Source: UBA8752 sp964223495
Lineage (GTDB): Bacteria; Bacteroidota; Bacteroidia; Flavobacteriales_D; Sanyastnellaceae
DNA length: 57,309 nucleotides
Direction of reading: 5' to 3'
Assembly (NCBI GenBank): GCA_964223495.1
Contig: CAXQGL010000019.1
Coordinates: forward strand, 1 to 57,309
Positions 19,401 through 27,090 of the stretch are shown here, in pieces. Within the stretch, counting starts at the first letter, position 1; each line of letters opens with the position of its first letter. Below the pieces are notes generated by a model. The model was not told the DNA's origin. It saw only the letters and a list, made by a program, of their open reading frames with translations, and made no database searches. Both the position numbers and the translations under genes were made by a program.

Positions 19401-19759
19401 GCCAATTCGAAATCTATGTCGGTGTCTGCTCCACCGAACGCTCCCTGAAAGTCGGCGTTGAGCGCGTCGATGGCGCTGAGAATCTGGGACTCCGACAGGT
19501 TGGAGCCGGTGCCGATGGCATCACCGGCATGCATGATGTGCACGACGATGGGGAGGACATGGGTGGTGGTGGTCCGCATGGTGGAGCCTTGCATGTCCGC
19601 AAGGGCAGCTTCGAAAGCGAAGTAACTCCGGGCAAATGCGGAGTCCTCCATCAAGACCGCCTGAAGTTCGGCGGATTGACAACGGTCGTCCTGGGAGTAC
19701 GCGGGAAAGGCCGCGGAGAGGGCAAGAAGAATGCTGAGGAAAGATGCCTGAAAACGCAT
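16436..19759 (-). CDS. Secreted M43 (pappalysin-type) metalloprotease with repeat array and T9SS type A sorting domain
   Basis: Signal peptide about 1-22 (ends AYSQ). The catalytic domain (about 65-320) has the extended zinc motif H232-E-I-G-H236-Y-L-G-L-L-H242 and a downstream ENFMDYSSDQCMHLF Met-turn, with the CDTPP segment typical of cytophagalysin-like M43B proteases. Beta-sandwich domains occupy about 330-550. Residues 568 to about 1008 are five tandem 89-residue units rich in Cys and Asp, Ca-binding in look. The last 85 residues (SFPNPVQHGQ...GLYFIRI) are a T9SS type A C-terminal domain, so the protein should be exported by the T9SS and anchored or released at the surface. The role is probably breakdown of extracellular protein. 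The upstream gap holds no clear -7 box. Confidence 0.92.
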   Translation of the reverse strand: MRFQASFLSILLALSAAFPAYSQDDRCQSAELQAVLMEDSAFARSYFAFEAALADMQGSTMRTTTTHVLPIVVHIMHAGDAIGTGSNLSESQILSAIDALNADFQGAFGGADTDIDFELASRDPDGNPTSGITRTNAAAVIPSFASTGMVTNDLLDPATELTVKGLSQWPESDYINVWVLHKVNGGASPVGFAYLPPTSGIHDGIVVHHKAFGVGDEYDLFVNFDLNRTLTHEIGHYLGLLHTFSGTVTCATETNCASQGDMVCDTPPTTGSVGCSPISCPETMVENFMDYSSDQCMHLFTEGQRTRMRNSLENYRSSLLTSDGTIPVSAVDGGISSIEGILASGCASTIVPEVFLQNFGSESLTDVDIQFSLDGGVENIFNWTGNIPAGDNELIFLPSLSAGAGSHELTIWTNITNDGYGLNDTMTVAFEVQDGDFLEMAIQFDALPYGIAWTIENTDNGEVVMSGSNYDNATYAGTLLSESNCAVNGCYELTVTDLFGNGMHYLPPGWYELTDSDGNVLGSGSGNFGAQQVHTFCIDGATITPCEDTNGNGVCDFDEDIVVPDVPGCTDPESCTYDAAANTDDGSCEYLDALGACGGDCPGDADGDGICDNAEIAGCTDSEACNFDATATDDAGNCTYPPVNFDCDGNITVVVEGCTDPASCTYDADANTDDGTCQYLDALGVCGGDCPGDADGDSICDNAEIPGCTDHLACNYDAGATDDDGGCDYPDPGLDCDGNPLVVVEGCTDPSSCTFDADANTEDGSCEYLDALGECGGDCPGDMDGDNICDDEEIPGCTDPTACNYDETATDDAGNCTYPPTNYDCDGNVTVVVEGCTDPLSCTYDVDANTDDGSCQYLDALGDCGGDCVADTDGDGICDSAEIPCCTDPIACNFDASATEEDGGCEYAVEGFDCDGNPLVIVEGCTDPESCTYEAEANSDDGSCEYLDALGECGGDCEADLDGDGICDSAEILGCTDPEACNFNEEATEEDGGCEYAAEGYDCDGNPLTSSVEDLETGSSALVSFPNPVQHGQSISLIGLDGLGPWQVEIWDASGKLVRHQRLGSHDGLLGQSITLSAPSMAGLYFIRIRPEASGAGPLSIGRVLVH
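16736..18058 (-). repeat. Five tandem 267-bp coding repeats in the M43 protease gene
   Basis: Each unit encodes 89 residues: GCTDPxSCTYDAxAN..., a YLDALGxCGGDC segment, an ADxDGDGICD Ca-binding-like loop, GCTDxxACNF, and xDCDGN(P/I/V). Units 1 and 3 share a TYPPxNxDCDGNxTVVVE end, and units 2, 4 and 5 share DCDGNPL, which suggests growth by duplication of a two-unit block. The last unit is a few residues short. Confidence 0.9.
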
Positions 19760-19900
19760 GGTGGAACAGGTTGTTTGTCTCCCGTACTCCTGATTGCAAG
19801 TTCAGGTTTCAATTTTCACGAATAAACTGTCTTTGTCCTGTTTTTCAAACAGTTACAATAAAAACCAAGGGTTGTATAATCCATGGTTCAATCGAGAGAT

Positions 19901-19937
19901 AAAAAGGGCGGAACCTCCATTTCAGGAAATTCCGCCC
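19901..19937 (-). terminator. Rho-independent terminator after the FKBP gene
   Basis: Read on the minus strand, GGGCGGAA and TTCCGCCC form an 8-base-pair stem followed by TTTTTATC. It lies 24 bases past the FKBP stop and ends the yaaA-FKBP unit. Confidence 0.85.
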
Positions 19938-19961
19938 AATGCGAGGAAATTCTGGTGGAAA

Positions 19962-20672
19962 TCAGTCCACAGGCTCCACCTCGAGGAGTTCCACCTTGAA
20001 CACCAAGGTGGAGTTGGCTCCAATCACATCGCCCGTGGCACGCGGTCCATAGGCGAGATCGGATGGGATGTAGAAGGTGGTCTGGCCACCCTTCTTCATG
20101 GTCTGCAGGCCCTCTGTCCATCCGGAGATGACCTGGTTCAATCCGAAGGTGGCGGGTTGGCCGCGGTCGTAGCTGCTGTCAAAGACAGTGCCATCGATGA
20201 GGGTGCCGTGGTAGTGCACGGTCACACGGTCATTGGCATCGGGACTGGCACCGTCTCCTTCACGGTCCACCCGGTATTGAAGGCCGGATTCGGTCTCCAC
20301 GACACCGTCCTTTCCCTTGTTTTCAGCGAGGAAGGCACGTCCAGCTTCAAGATTGGTTTCTCCGGCCTTGGCCTCCATGGCCTGCATGGTGTTGCGGACG
20401 AATTCATTGGCCTGATCAGGCGTCATGGCGGCATTCCCTGCTTGGACATCGGTGAATGCCTGTGCAATCTGGGCAGGCACATAATCCTTGATGCCTTGTC
20501 CTTGGACATTCGTGGCAAAGAGCACGCCGAGGGCGTAGCTCAGGGAGTCATTGTTGTTTTCCATGTTCGGATTGGGGGTGTTCTGGCCGTTGACGGAGCA
20601 ACCAGTCCATGCCATGGGGGCAAGGACGAGGCTGACGGCGAGGGCCATCGTGTGAATCGGGTGGATGTTCAT
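19962..20672 (-). CDS. FKBP-type peptidyl-prolyl isomerase, probable lipoprotein
   Basis: A periplasmic folding helper that catalyses cis-trans isomerisation of Xaa-Pro bonds. The N-terminal hydrophobic stretch ends in AWTGCS, a near-lipobox with C25 as the probable lipidated cysteine. Residues about 40-135 resemble the FKBP dimerisation domain of FkpA/FklB (SLSYALGVLFATN). The C-terminal FKBP domain (about 138-233) shows VTVHYHGTLIDGTVFDSSYDRG, the VISGWTEGLQTMKKG loop and IPSDLAYG. The start overlaps the end of yaaA by 4 bases (ATGA), so the two are co-translated. A strong terminator follows. Confidence 0.9.
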   Translation of the reverse strand: MNIHPIHTMALAVSLVLAPMAWTGCSVNGQNTPNPNMENNNDSLSYALGVLFATNVQGQGIKDYVPAQIAQAFTDVQAGNAAMTPDQANEFVRNTMQAMEAKAGETNLEAGRAFLAENKGKDGVVETESGLQYRVDREGDGASPDANDRVTVHYHGTLIDGTVFDSSYDRGQPATFGLNQVISGWTEGLQTMKKGGQTTFYIPSDLAYGPRATGDVIGANSTLVFKVELLEVEPVD

Positions 20673-21439
20673 GGGGAATTGTGTTGTCGTGTAAACGTGA
20701 AGGTGGCGTCTCCGCTCAGCGCCGCATTGAAGCCATAACCGTCCTCATCAAAGGACCGGATGTCTTCGGGAGTATCGATGCGTTCCTGGATCAGATAGCG
20801 CGCCATGCGGCCGCGGGCCGTCTTGGCATAGGTGCCGATCATCTTGAAGGTCTCTCCGCGCTGTTCCTTGAATTGGACGTGGATGAACCTGTTCTTCAGG
20901 GGCGCGCGGTCGACGGCCTTGAAGTATTCCTGACTCGCCAGATTGATGATGGGGGCTTCATCTTCCTCCAGCGCCAAGTGCTCCGCGAGCACATCTCCCC
21001 AGAAGGCATAGAGACTGCCGTGACGGTCAGGGGCCCAACGGCCCCCCATTTCGAGGCGGTATTCCTTGATCAGGTCAAGTGGCCGCAGCAAGCCATACAA
21101 GCCGCTGATGATCCGGAGCTTGTCCTGGGCGTGGGCAAGGTCGCTGGCATTCCACCGCTCAGCGCCCAGGGCGCGGTATACCTCTCCGTGAAAGGCATAC
21201 ACCGCGGTACGCGCATTGCCCGGATGCACCGGGCCTCCCCATTCGGCATGCCGTTTGGCCGTTTCCTCCGCGAGCTCCCTACTGATGTCCATGGTCTTCA
21301 TGAGCTCATCGGCCTCGAGGGCGGAGAGCGCCCCCATGAGCACCGCAGCTTGTGCGGCGAAGTCCGGTTGGCTCGCACCGGCATCCACGGGCAGAGCCTC
21401 ATTCCTGAAAGTTTTGGCAGGGGAGAGCAAAATGCGCAT
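20669..21439 (-). CDS. yaaA: YaaA family peroxide-stress protein
   Basis: A cytoplasmic protein of the DUF328/YaaA family, 256 residues, normal length. In E. coli YaaA lowers free intracellular iron under H2O2 stress and binds DNA. Family signatures visible: LLSPAKTF at the N-terminus, HAQDKLRIISGLYGLLRPLDLIKEYRLEMG in the middle, INLASQEYFKAVD, and FKEQRGETFKMIGTYAKTARGRMARY with the basic motif. It is first in a two-gene operon with the FKBP gene. A consensus TAGCTTTG box lies 7 bases upstream of the ATG, back to back with the box of the divergent gene at 21491. Confidence 0.92.
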   Translation of the reverse strand: MRILLSPAKTFRNEALPVDAGASQPDFAAQAAVLMGALSALEADELMKTMDISRELAEETAKRHAEWGGPVHPGNARTAVYAFHGEVYRALGAERWNASDLAHAQDKLRIISGLYGLLRPLDLIKEYRLEMGGRWAPDRHGSLYAFWGDVLAEHLALEEDEAPIINLASQEYFKAVDRAPLKNRFIHVQFKEQRGETFKMIGTYAKTARGRMARYLIQERIDTPEDIRSFDEDGYGFNAALSGDATFTFTRQHNSP

Positions 21440-21446
21440 GGGGCCG

Positions 21447-21454
21447 CAAAGCTA
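21447..21454 (-). promoter_or_regulatory. Consensus -7 box TAGCTTTG upstream of yaaA
   Basis: A perfect TAnnTTTG match on the minus strand, ending 7 bases before the yaaA ATG. Predicted leader is 0-3 bases. Confidence 0.55.
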
Positions 21455-21478
21455 AAGCATGCGATGTGCGTCATGCCC

Positions 21479-21486
21479 TATTTTGC
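21479..21486 (+). promoter_or_regulatory. -7-like box TATTTTGC, 4 bases before the secreted protein start
   Basis: Followed by CGCC and the ATG at 21491. The fixed spacing favours this ATG over the in-frame ATG at 21473. Confidence 0.45.
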
Positions 21487-21490
21487 CGCC

Positions 21491-23407
21491 ATGATTTCCA
21501 AGTCGTTCCCTGTCCTTTTTGCCTGTGCAGCCATTCTCATGAGCCCGGATTCACGGGCGCAGGATTGTCCGGATGGACAAAGCCCGTTTGAAATGAGGAT
21601 CCACACGGATGGATGGGGGTACGAGCTGTACTGGGAACTGGTGCCGGAGGGAGAGGCCTGTGGCACCAATACGCTGTACTGGGGTGGCAATGCGGCCGGA
21701 GTCGGTTGCAGTGGCGACGGCACGGAAGGAGCCGAGGCGGGCTCCTATGCCTCGAATGCCACATTCATCATGGACACCCTGTGTGGCGTTCCCGGCGAGG
21801 TCCTGACCCTGCACCACGTGGACAGCTATGGGGATGGGGGCACCTATTTCGAGGTGTTCGCCGATGGTGTGCTGACCCACAGCTATGCCGGTACCGGAAG
21901 CGGGAATGTCTGGAATCTGGACCCTTTCGAACTGTTCGGCCCCGCTTACGACTCACCCTGTGGTGCCGTTGAGGTCGTGGTGGATGGGCCGATGGTCGTG
22001 GTGTCCAATGACAGCTGCACGGCGGCATATGGTGAGCCCGGGGGGCCCAATTTCCCCGGTGTGTACAGTTGCCAGATCAATGGGGCCTGGTGCGAAGGGG
22101 CCGTAACCGGCTCGGCCTGGTTGCAATTCACCGCCACCTCGGGCAACTGTCGTGTGAGCGCTTGCACGGACACCACGGATTTCGACACCCAGATTGCCCT
22201 CTGGAAGGCAGACGATTGTGGTGACTTCAGCACCTACAACTTGGTCGGTGCCAATGATGACCTGCCGGGTGGGTGCGGCCCAGGGGCCTATTATGCAAGT
22301 GCCTTGTGGACCGGTTGCCTAGACAGTGGGGCGACCTACCTCATCCAGGTCGACGGTTGGGCCGATGCGCGCGGCACGGCGGGCATCACCGTCGAAACGG
22401 ATGGGCAACCAGAGGAATTCACGACCGTGACCGGAGGACTGGCCTGCGCCCTGGGCAAGGAGGGCGTACCCAACGGGACCATCGTTTTGAACCCCATCGG
22501 CGCAGGATCCGATTTCACCGCAGCATGGATTGGTCCGGATGGATTTTCGGCGGAGGGACAGCAGATTTCGGGATTGTACGGCGGTACCTACTCGGCCGTC
22601 ATCGTTACCAACTGTGGGACCACCTTCACCCAGTCGGTGACCTTGACCGAGCCGGACCCCATCGTGCTGGACATCGATCTGACCCAACCGGGTTGTCCCG
22701 AGTTGCCGAATGGCGCAGCAGTCCTGGCAGCATCGGGAGGAACGGAGCCGTACACCATCAATTGGACAGGTCCGGCGGGCAACGTGGGAAGCGGCCCCAT
22801 TGCCGAGGAACTTCAGGAAGGCAGCTATTCCGTGGTGCTTGAGGATGGCAACGGCTGCACACAGGAGCTGTCGTTCACCCTGGAAGCCCAGGATGACGCT
22901 TTCTCCTTCAGCATTGGAGCAGACACCACCATTTGTGAGGATGAGCAATTGATTCTGTCCGCACCGGCAGGCTTGGATTATCTCTGGAGCAATGGCAGCG
23001 TGGACCAGTTCATCATCGTCAATGGAGCTGAACTCGGACCGGGCACTTATCCCATCACGGTGGAAGCTTCGAATGAATACGGTTGCAGCCATGCCGACGC
23101 CATTTTCGTGACGGTTTTTGACTGCACATTGGGCATCGGAAATCTGGAGGGTGGTGATGGAGTCCGGGCTTTTCCGAACCCGGCTTCAACCGGTACTTCT
23201 TGGACGGTGGTCCTGGACCGCCCTGCATCGGATTGGGATGGCGCATGGAGTCTGTATGACCCTTTGGGACGGGAAGTGCGTTCGGGGCGTGCCGCCGTCT
23301 CGGCCACGGGCATGCGCATGGAAGTGGACGCCGCAGGATTGCCATCCGGGCACTACATGTGGCGTGCGGAAGGAACGGCGACGACCTTGCGCCTTCAATT
23401 GAACTGA
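21491..23407 (+). CDS. T9SS type A cargo protein with SprB-like repeats
   Basis: The ATG at 21491 starts a signal peptide (SFPVLFACAAILMSPDSRAQ); the long open frame upstream is the antisense of yaaA. The N-terminal part (about 25-155) is a beta domain with MRIHTDGWGYELYWEL and HVDSYGDGGTYFEVFADG, the same type as in the two lysyl oxidase-like proteins. Residues about 175-300 resemble a PPC-type domain (DTQIALWKADDCG, TYLIQVDGW). Two SprB-type repeats follow (about 305-470). A Cys/Asp region (IGADTTICEDEQLIL) precedes the C-terminal sorting domain (AFPNPASTGTSW...GHYMWRAEG, about 560-638). Likely an exported surface adhesin or structural protein. No enzyme motif is seen. Confidence 0.85.
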   Translation: MISKSFPVLFACAAILMSPDSRAQDCPDGQSPFEMRIHTDGWGYELYWELVPEGEACGTNTLYWGGNAAGVGCSGDGTEGAEAGSYASNATFIMDTLCGVPGEVLTLHHVDSYGDGGTYFEVFADGVLTHSYAGTGSGNVWNLDPFELFGPAYDSPCGAVEVVVDGPMVVVSNDSCTAAYGEPGGPNFPGVYSCQINGAWCEGAVTGSAWLQFTATSGNCRVSACTDTTDFDTQIALWKADDCGDFSTYNLVGANDDLPGGCGPGAYYASALWTGCLDSGATYLIQVDGWADARGTAGITVETDGQPEEFTTVTGGLACALGKEGVPNGTIVLNPIGAGSDFTAAWIGPDGFSAEGQQISGLYGGTYSAVIVTNCGTTFTQSVTLTEPDPIVLDIDLTQPGCPELPNGAAVLAASGGTEPYTINWTGPAGNVGSGPIAEELQEGSYSVVLEDGNGCTQELSFTLEAQDDAFSFSIGADTTICEDEQLILSAPAGLDYLWSNGSVDQFIIVNGAELGPGTYPITVEASNEYGCSHADAIFVTVFDCTLGIGNLEGGDGVRAFPNPASTGTSWTVVLDRPASDWDGAWSLYDPLGREVRSGRAAVSATGMRMEVDAAGLPSGHYMWRAEGTATTLRLQLN

Positions 23408-23437
23408 TGCATCCCGGTGGGATGAATGGAGGAAGAC

Positions 23438-24454
23438 ATGATTGACCTGCGCAGTGACACGGTGACCCGGCCCACCGAGGCCATGCTCAAGGCCATGATG
23501 GCGGCACCCACCGGAGATGACGTCTACGGAGAAGACCCGACGGTGAACCGTCTTCAGGACATGTTGGCGGAGCGGTTTGGTCACGAGGCCGGCCTGTTCT
23601 GTCCCTCCGGAACCATGGCTAACCAGATGGCCATCAATGTGCATGTGGCCCCCGGTGACGAAGTCATCTGCCACCGCCTCAGCCACATCTACAACTACGA
23701 GGGCGGAGGAATCGCGCGAAACAGCGGGGCAAGCGTCAGGTTGGTGGACACGCCGCGCGGTGTGATTTCTCCGGACATCATCCGTGCCGAGGTGAATCCA
23801 GCAGACAGTCACTTTGCACGCACAGGGCTGGTATGCGTGGAGGATACAGTAAATAAGGGAGGAGGTGCCGTTCAGGAGATCGACACGCTGGCCAAGGCAT
23901 CGGCTGCCTCCCGGGATTTGGGGTTGCCCTTTCATCTGGATGGGGCCCGCGCATGGAATGCACTGCGCTGTACCGGAGAGGACTGGACCCGGTACGGCCG
24001 GATGTTCGACAGCATTTCCCTCTGCCTCTCCAAGGGTCTCGGTACACCGGCAGGGTCCGTATTGCTGGGTTCCCGGGATTTCATTGCCGAGGCGCACCGA
24101 AGTCGGAAAGTGATGGGAGGGGGAATGCGGCAAGTGGGCATTCTGGCTGCAGCCGGACTGCATGCGGTGGAGCATCACTTCGACCGCCTCGCGGAAGACC
24201 ACGACCGGGCCCGCAGAATCGGAGACCTCCTTGAGGGGCATGCCGCCGTGGCGTCCGTGGCATCGGTGGACACCAACATCGTGATTGCCCAACTGGCCGA
24301 GGGTCGCGCGGCATCGGAATGTGTCGACGCACTTTCAGGACAAGGCATCCTGTGCTCGGCTTTCGGTCCTGACAAGGTGCGTTGGGTGACCCACCTCGAT
24401 TTCGGGGAAGACGACCTCGACCGCGTACTGACTGCATTGCAGAACTGGCAATGA
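23438..24454 (+). CDS. ltaE: Low-specificity L-threonine aldolase
   Basis: A PLP enzyme cleaving L-threonine and L-allo-threonine to glycine and acetaldehyde, cytoplasmic. The canonical N-terminus MIDLRSDTVTRPT sets the start at 23438; an in-frame ATG 12 bases earlier would add MEED. The Schiff-base lysine is in SLCLSKGLGTPAGS (K199 by this start), and GDDVYGEDPTV and HLDGARAWNA are the other fold type I landmarks. At 338 residues it has the usual length. It lies 30 bases after the secreted protein gene and may be read through from it. No terminator or box is evident between them. Confidence 0.93.
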   Translation: MIDLRSDTVTRPTEAMLKAMMAAPTGDDVYGEDPTVNRLQDMLAERFGHEAGLFCPSGTMANQMAINVHVAPGDEVICHRLSHIYNYEGGGIARNSGASVRLVDTPRGVISPDIIRAEVNPADSHFARTGLVCVEDTVNKGGGAVQEIDTLAKASAASRDLGLPFHLDGARAWNALRCTGEDWTRYGRMFDSISLCLSKGLGTPAGSVLLGSRDFIAEAHRSRKVMGGGMRQVGILAAAGLHAVEHHFDRLAEDHDRARRIGDLLEGHAAVASVASVDTNIVIAQLAEGRAASECVDALSGQGILCSAFGPDKVRWVTHLDFGEDDLDRVLTALQNWQ

Positions 24455-24494
24455 GCCTGAATTGAAGCCGTGCCGAAGGCTGGGAGCCGGGCCT

Positions 24495-24502
24495 TAATTT
24501 GC
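24495..24502 (+). promoter_or_regulatory. -7-like box TAATTTGC, 4 bases before the S46 peptidase start
   Basis: The run TAATTTGCCGGCATG is nearly the same as TATTTTGCCGCCATG at 21479, including the distance to the start codon. Confidence 0.45.
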
Positions 24503-24506
24503 CGGC

Positions 24507-26834
24507 ATGAACACGATTCGGAAGACCGCTGAACGAGCCCTCCTTCGCGGGTCCCTGATGCTCGCCTCCTGTCTTATCATCTCCAATGCCCAAGCGACCG
24601 AGGGCATGTGGATTCCCGCCCTGCTCAAAGCTGTGGAAGGGGACATGCAGGCCATGGGACTCAAGCTCACCGCCGAGGACATCTATTCCATCAACCGCAG
24701 CTCCCTGAAGGATGCCATCGTGCAGTTCGGTGGGGGATGCACGGCGAGTGTGATTTCCGACCAGGGGCTCTTGCTGACCAACCACCACTGCGGTTACGGA
24801 CAGATCCAATCACACAGCAGTCTCGAGCGCGACATTCTCAAGGACGGCTTCTGGGCGATGAGCCTCGAGGAGGAACTGGTGAACCCGGGATTGACGGCCA
24901 TGTTCATCGTGAGCATCGAGGATGTGACCGATTCGGTCCAGGCCGCGCGGGAAGCAGGCCAGGATGCGGAAAAGGCCATGAGGGATCGGCTCGCGGCAGC
25001 GGCCACGGAAGGCACCGACCACGATGCCGTCGTGCGCGATTTCCTGTATGGAAACCAGCAATTCCTGATCGTCACCCGCACATTCAAGGATGTTCGCCTC
25101 GTCGGCGCTCCTCCGAGTTCGATTGGGAAATTCGGAGGTGACACGGACAATTGGGTCTGGCCCCGGCATACAGGGGATTTTTCTCTGTTCCGTATCTACA
25201 GCGGTCCTGACGGTGCTCCTGCCGAACCATCGGATGACAACATTCCCTTGGATCCGGGACATCACCTGCCCGTTTCCATGCACGGGGTCGACGAAGGGGA
25301 CTTCACCATGGTCTTCGGTTTTCCGGGCAGGACCGAACGGTACATTCCCTCGCAGCAGGTCGAGCATTTGATCGAGACACTCAATCCATCCCGCATTGCC
25401 ATGCGCACGGCGAGTCTGGAAGTCATCAATGCCGCCATGCAGGAGGACGACGCCACGCGCATTGCGTATTCCGCGAAGCAGAGCCGGATCGCCAATGCAT
25501 GGAAGAAGTGGATCGGGCAGAATGAAGGGTTGATCGACTTTGGTGCTGTGACCGAGAAACGGTTGGCCCAGGTTGAATTGGCCAGGGAGATCCGGAAGCA
25601 AGGGCTCGATGAATACACCACGGTGGTGGGCGACCTCTCCAAGGACTTCAATGCACTTAGGCCCTATCTCGAGGCGCGGTCCATGTTCATCGAGTGGTTC
25701 TACTATGGTCCCGAGTTGTTGCGCTGGGCATCGGAGGTGGGGGACATCCTCGCCATGGCCGGTGACAAGACCGTGCCCGACAGTGCATTCGACGCCCGGT
25801 CGGTAGAGGTGCTCGAGGCAGCAGAGGCATTCTATCCCGACTATCGTGCGGAGGTGGACCGGAAGGTCTTTGCCGCTGTCTTTCCCCTGTACATGCAGGC
25901 GATGCCGGACGGGTTTGCTCCCGACATCGCGATGGAGTCCTGGATTTCCGGCAAGGACGCCAGCACCATCGCGGATGATTTGTTCGAGGGGACCATCCTC
26001 GATGAAGGAGACCAATTCATGGCGATGCTCAAGGCACGGGACCGCAAGGGACTCAAGAAGCGGGCCAAGGACCCGCTCATTGAATGGGCCCGCCAAACGA
26101 GTGACAGCTATTGGGTGAAGGTCCGCAATGAATACGGCCGGCTGCAATCCGAGTTGAACGAGGACATGGGCCGCTACCTCAGGGCACTGTCTGAAATCTA
26201 TCCGGACAGCACCTTCTGGCCGGATGCCAACAGCACGCTGCGGTTGACCTACGGACGCATGGAGGGGAGTCAGCCGCGCGATGCGGTCCGCTACAAGCCC
26301 TTCACTACGGCACAGGGCGTCCTCGACAAGTATGTCCCCGGGGATGCCGAATTCGATTTGCCCGAGGGCCTGATCGGCAAGCTGAAGCAGCGCGAGTACG
26401 GGCCCTACGCGGATGCCGAGGGAAACCTCAGGATCTGCTTCCTCGGGTCCAACCACACGACGGGGGGGAATTCGGGTTCTCCAGCAATCAATGCAACAGG
26501 AGACCTCGTCGGCCTGAACTTCGACCGCACGTGGGAGAGCACGATGAGCGATGTCCGTTTCGATGCGGACCGCTGCCGCAACATCATGGTGGACATTCGA
26601 TATGTACTCTGGGTGACGGACATCTATGCGGGCGCCACCCACCTCGTGCAGGAGATGACCCTGACGGAGCGCGATCCCGAAGATGTCGGGCCGAATTGGC
26701 GCCCCTTCGGCACCGGCACAGGAATCGGCAGGGGGTATGAGCAGGATGAAGAGGAACTCAGGGAAGAGTTCCGTCGCCGCTCCATGGAGCGGATGCAGGA
26801 GCGCCGGCGCCGCATGGAGGCCGGAGGAAACTGA
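24507..26834 (+). CDS. S46 family dipeptidyl-peptidase, DPP11-like
   Basis: A periplasmic serine peptidase that removes dipeptides from the N-terminus of peptides, feeding amino acid uptake. Signal peptide about 1-30. The chymotrypsin-like triad is visible: the histidine in TNHHCGYG (93/94), D224 in PRHTGDFSLF, and S656 in GGNSGSPA. R674 in GLNFDRTWE matches by position the arginine of Porphyromonas DPP11 that gives Asp/Glu preference at P1, where DPP7 has glycine. The helical cap (about 260-560) and DIRYVLWVTDIYAGATHLV end are normal. The 775-residue length is slightly above family size because of a charged C-terminal tail (EEELREEFRRRSMERMQERRRR). Confidence 0.92.
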   Translation: MNTIRKTAERALLRGSLMLASCLIISNAQATEGMWIPALLKAVEGDMQAMGLKLTAEDIYSINRSSLKDAIVQFGGGCTASVISDQGLLLTNHHCGYGQIQSHSSLERDILKDGFWAMSLEEELVNPGLTAMFIVSIEDVTDSVQAAREAGQDAEKAMRDRLAAAATEGTDHDAVVRDFLYGNQQFLIVTRTFKDVRLVGAPPSSIGKFGGDTDNWVWPRHTGDFSLFRIYSGPDGAPAEPSDDNIPLDPGHHLPVSMHGVDEGDFTMVFGFPGRTERYIPSQQVEHLIETLNPSRIAMRTASLEVINAAMQEDDATRIAYSAKQSRIANAWKKWIGQNEGLIDFGAVTEKRLAQVELAREIRKQGLDEYTTVVGDLSKDFNALRPYLEARSMFIEWFYYGPELLRWASEVGDILAMAGDKTVPDSAFDARSVEVLEAAEAFYPDYRAEVDRKVFAAVFPLYMQAMPDGFAPDIAMESWISGKDASTIADDLFEGTILDEGDQFMAMLKARDRKGLKKRAKDPLIEWARQTSDSYWVKVRNEYGRLQSELNEDMGRYLRALSEIYPDSTFWPDANSTLRLTYGRMEGSQPRDAVRYKPFTTAQGVLDKYVPGDAEFDLPEGLIGKLKQREYGPYADAEGNLRICFLGSNHTTGGNSGSPAINATGDLVGLNFDRTWESTMSDVRFDADRCRNIMVDIRYVLWVTDIYAGATHLVQEMTLTERDPEDVGPNWRPFGTGTGIGRGYEQDEEELREEFRRRSMERMQERRRRMEAGGN

Positions 26835-26849
26835 TGCGGACGGGCTTCC

Positions 26850-26972
26850 TCAGCTGAGGAAGTAGATCACCGTGATGACGATGGCGAAGAGGAAAAGCGC
26901 CAGGACGACCGGTCCTCCGATTTCGTTTTGTTCGGCTTCGGAATGGTCGTGGTGGTCGTGGTCGTGTCCCAT
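26850..26972 (-). CDS. 40-residue His-rich single-helix membrane peptide
   Basis: A small open frame of 40 codons. The N-terminus is a His/Asp cluster (MGHDHDHHDHSE), which could bind Zn, Cu, Ni or Fe. Residues about 19-39 are one strong transmembrane helix (PVVLALFLFAIVITVIYFLS) running to the stop. The composition contrast and the start-to-stop fit argue that it is a real gene. It converges on the S46 peptidase gene with 15 bases between stops. I do not recognise the family; a small subunit or assembly peptide of a membrane complex is possible. It could be missed by automatic annotation because of its size. Confidence 0.7.
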   Translation of the reverse strand: MGHDHDHHDHSEAEQNEIGGPVVLALFLFAIVITVIYFLS

Positions 26973-27078
26973 GGTGTTCTTGCGTCGGGTGCGGCATCAA
27001 AAATAAGCAACCCTTCCCGGCTCACAGACATTGGATCGGAACGAGGCAACCCTGTTTCCAACAGGCTCGTTGTTGGTG

Positions 27079-27086
27079 TAAATTGA
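27079..27086 (+). promoter_or_regulatory. -7-like box TAAATTGA, 4 bases before lysyl oxidase-like gene 1
   Basis: Followed by CCAC and the ATG at 27091. It keeps the TA and TT positions of the box but not the final TG. Confidence 0.4.
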
Positions 27087-27090
27087 CCAC

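Noticed and set aside
20681..21490. 270-codon upstream extension of the T9SS protein at 21491
   Set aside because: It is antisense to yaaA; the signal peptide and the -7-like box fix the start at 21491.
24810..26642. 610-codon open frame on the minus strand
   Set aside because: Antisense to the S46 peptidase, which has the full catalytic set.
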